Source: a virus
Virus record (IMG/VR): IMGVR_UViG_3300022602_000230
Location: 1 to 38,010 of that record
DNA length: 38,010 nt
Reading direction: 5' to 3' (one strand)
Shown: piece after piece, positions 36,726 through 38,010 of the stretch
Layout: each line of letters begins with the position of its first letter
Position numbering within the stretch: position 1 is the first letter of the stretch
Notes under the pieces: generated by a model
Told to the model about the DNA's origin: nothing
The model's database searches: none
Seen by the model: only the letters and a program-made list of their open reading frames with translations
Made by a program: the position numbers and the translations under genes

Positions 36726-37982
36726 ATGCCATCAAGTATTTATCCTATAGGATCTCAAACAGGTAACGTATCATTTAGTGGTAATGCTATGTTTTCCAAC
36801 AATAGCAATGTTATTTATCTTAGTAGTAGTTTAATACCTTTACAAAGTTCTTTTAATTTAGGTTCATTAAATTACCCTTATCAAGATCTTTTTGTATCTG
36901 GCGGTTCAATTAGTATTGCAAGTACAGTTGCCGGTACCAGTGGAGTGTTAATTACAAACTTAAGCGGTAATTTAGTGTTTTCAAACGGTGGCTTGGTTGT
37001 ATCAAACGTTAATACTTTATCTACACAATTTAGTATTCAATCATCTGGTAAGACATATTTAAATGTACCTTTTGTTTCTGCTGGCACTTACGGTGCATTG
37101 GCTATTGTAGGTACAGCTAATGGTATAACTCAACCAATTACCAATAACGGTACTATGTTGCACATTACTGCAAACGATTTTAACAATGCTACAATTATTT
37201 CTGATGCATTCGGTACAGGTGTATGGCCACAGCATATTCATCGTATAGCAAGAGGTACTGCATTTGCTCCAGCTCCTATTTCAGCAGGCGACATATTAAT
37301 GAAAATTGTTGCTAACGGCTACAATAGTTTAAGTGGTTTCGTTTTACCTAACGGTTCAAAATTTGGCGCAACTTCAATTGAAGCAGTAGCTACAGAAAAT
37401 TGGAATAATTCAATAGGTTCGCAATGGAATTTTTATAATGCAGCTTCTGGTGACCCAACAGCTTCTAAAATTATTAATATGTCAATTAACACTAATGGTA
37501 TTGTTTTACCAATTAGTGGATCTGGTATAACTTTCGGTAACGGTACAAAACAAGTTACTGCATTTACCACTGCATCAGGTACTTGGACACCTACTTTAAC
37601 AGCAGCAACAAATGGTACTGGTTTAAAATATACGAACGCTACTATCGGTAATTATTTTAAAAACGGTCAAATAGTGTATTGCACCTTTTCAATAGTCTTG
37701 TCATCAACAGATACCGCAAGTGGTCAAGTATATTTAACAGGTCTTCCATACCCAACAGTAATCGGTACCGGTGTTTGGGGAACATTAAATGTATACAGAT
37801 ATAGTAATATGGGTACTACCGTATCACAAGTACAAGGTGGTAACGAAGGTAACGCACAAAACTTTACTTTATATTATCAAGATACAGGTGCAGGTGCTGG
37901 TAATGTTAACAGCCTTACAGTAGCTCAACTTACTAACACAACAACCATGTACGGTTCCTTGCAGTACGCTACTTTTAGTTAA
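36726..37982 (+). CDS. Tail-fibre protein
   Basis: The 418-residue protein starts with the common phage fibre block YLSSSLIPLQSSFNLGSLNYPYQDLFVSG (given as two joined motifs: a strand and LGS-x-N-x-P-x-x-DLF-x-SG). Later comes SGITFGNGTKQVTAF and a C-terminal domain beginning GTWTPTLTAA and GNYFKNGQIVYCTFSI. That end module is typical of tail-fibre tips and spikes that contact the host. No endosialidase or chaperone peptidase motif is seen. It overlaps the next start by one base (TAATG). Confidence 0.85.
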   Translation: MPSSIYPIGSQTGNVSFSGNAMFSNNSNVIYLSSSLIPLQSSFNLGSLNYPYQDLFVSGGSISIASTVAGTSGVLITNLSGNLVFSNGGLVVSNVNTLSTQFSIQSSGKTYLNVPFVSAGTYGALAIVGTANGITQPITNNGTMLHITANDFNNATIISDAFGTGVWPQHIHRIARGTAFAPAPISAGDILMKIVANGYNSLSGFVLPNGSKFGATSIEAVATENWNNSIGSQWNFYNAASGDPTASKIINMSINTNGIVLPISGSGITFGNGTKQVTAFTTASGTWTPTLTAATNGTGLKYTNATIGNYFKNGQIVYCTFSIVLSSTDTASGQVYLTGLPYPTVIGTGVWGTLNVYRYSNMGTTVSQVQGGNEGNAQNFTLYYQDTGAGAGNVNSLTVAQLTNTTTMYGSLQYATFS

Positions 37983-38010
37983 TGCAATCTTTTAAATTAT
38001 TTTTTGAAAA
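37982..38010 (+). CDS. Start of a further gene (partial, runs off the right edge)
   Basis: The ATG overlaps the fibre stop as TAATG and reads MQSFKLFFE to the window edge. The nine residues resemble the other leader-like N-termini in this window (MKSFKDF, MITYKEFFLIE). Nothing more can be said from 29 bases. Confidence 0.5.

Overview
The window is a piece of a large, AT-rich (roughly one third G+C by eye) tailed-phage genome of the T4-like marine type. The evidence is a PhoH-like ATPase, a tryptophan halogenase, tail-fibre genes with collar-type repeats, a glycosyltransferase island, tRNA and tmRNA genes, many small overlapping genes, and late promoters of the T4/cyanophage form (NNTAAATA). 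Signal peptides, lipoboxes and outer-membrane beta-barrels point to a Gram-negative host. Together with a curli cluster, which has been reported in pelagimyophages, this suggests a marine myovirus of the pelagimyophage/cyanomyophage kind. The host itself cannot be proven from this sequence, and no photosynthesis gene is present.

Layout. 1-6.3 kb: possible virion-packaged proteins (papain-like protein, HExxH protein, HREDGPA-repeat protein), a flavin-dependent tryptophan halogenase and several tiny membrane proteins. 6.3-11.8 kb: small early/middle-type genes, including a nuclease-fold candidate, a tandem duplicated pair, a methyltransferase-fold protein and a zinc ribbon, plus a lipoprotein. 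11.8-15.1 kb: two unusual repeat proteins on the plus strand, an Ala/Val/Pro-rich fibrous protein and an autotransporter-like protein with a signal peptide, Thr-rich passenger and C-terminal barrel. 15.2-22.7 kb: a minus-strand surface-sugar island with five glycosyltransferase genes, one of them a three-domain GT-GT-methyltransferase fusion. 22.7-24.1 kb: small genes. 24.1-25.8 kb: a fibre-like protein, then a heme oxygenase and ferredoxin-dependent bilin reductase operon. 25.8-30.5 kb: tRNA-Arg, an outer-membrane protein, PhoH, an M14-type hydrolase, a tRNA-Glu/tmRNA operon and two Lys/His-rich envelope proteins. 30.6-35.6 kb: an operon of CsgF-like, CsgG, curlin-like, FecR-domain and CHASE2-adenylate cyclase genes. 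35.6-38 kb: tail-fibre genes.

The most general signal is a two-class promoter code. About twenty genes have NNTAAATA followed 5-7 bases later by the start codon. Eleven RNAs or genes have GGAAC (or a one-base variant) - N5 - TATAAT, again with the start codon 6-7 bases later. In both classes the expected transcription start falls on or beside the start codon, so many mRNAs are probably leaderless. The pattern also corrects several gene starts and reveals genes too short to be found by length. The late class drives the curli operon, both outer-membrane proteins, fibres, the bilin operon, PhoH and the possible packaged proteins. The GGAAC class drives the small-gene clusters and the stable RNAs.

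Taken together, the phage seems equipped to rebuild the host surface (sugars, outer-membrane proteins, curli-like fibre export and cAMP signalling) and to make a linear tetrapyrrole from host heme late in infection. These functional links are inference.
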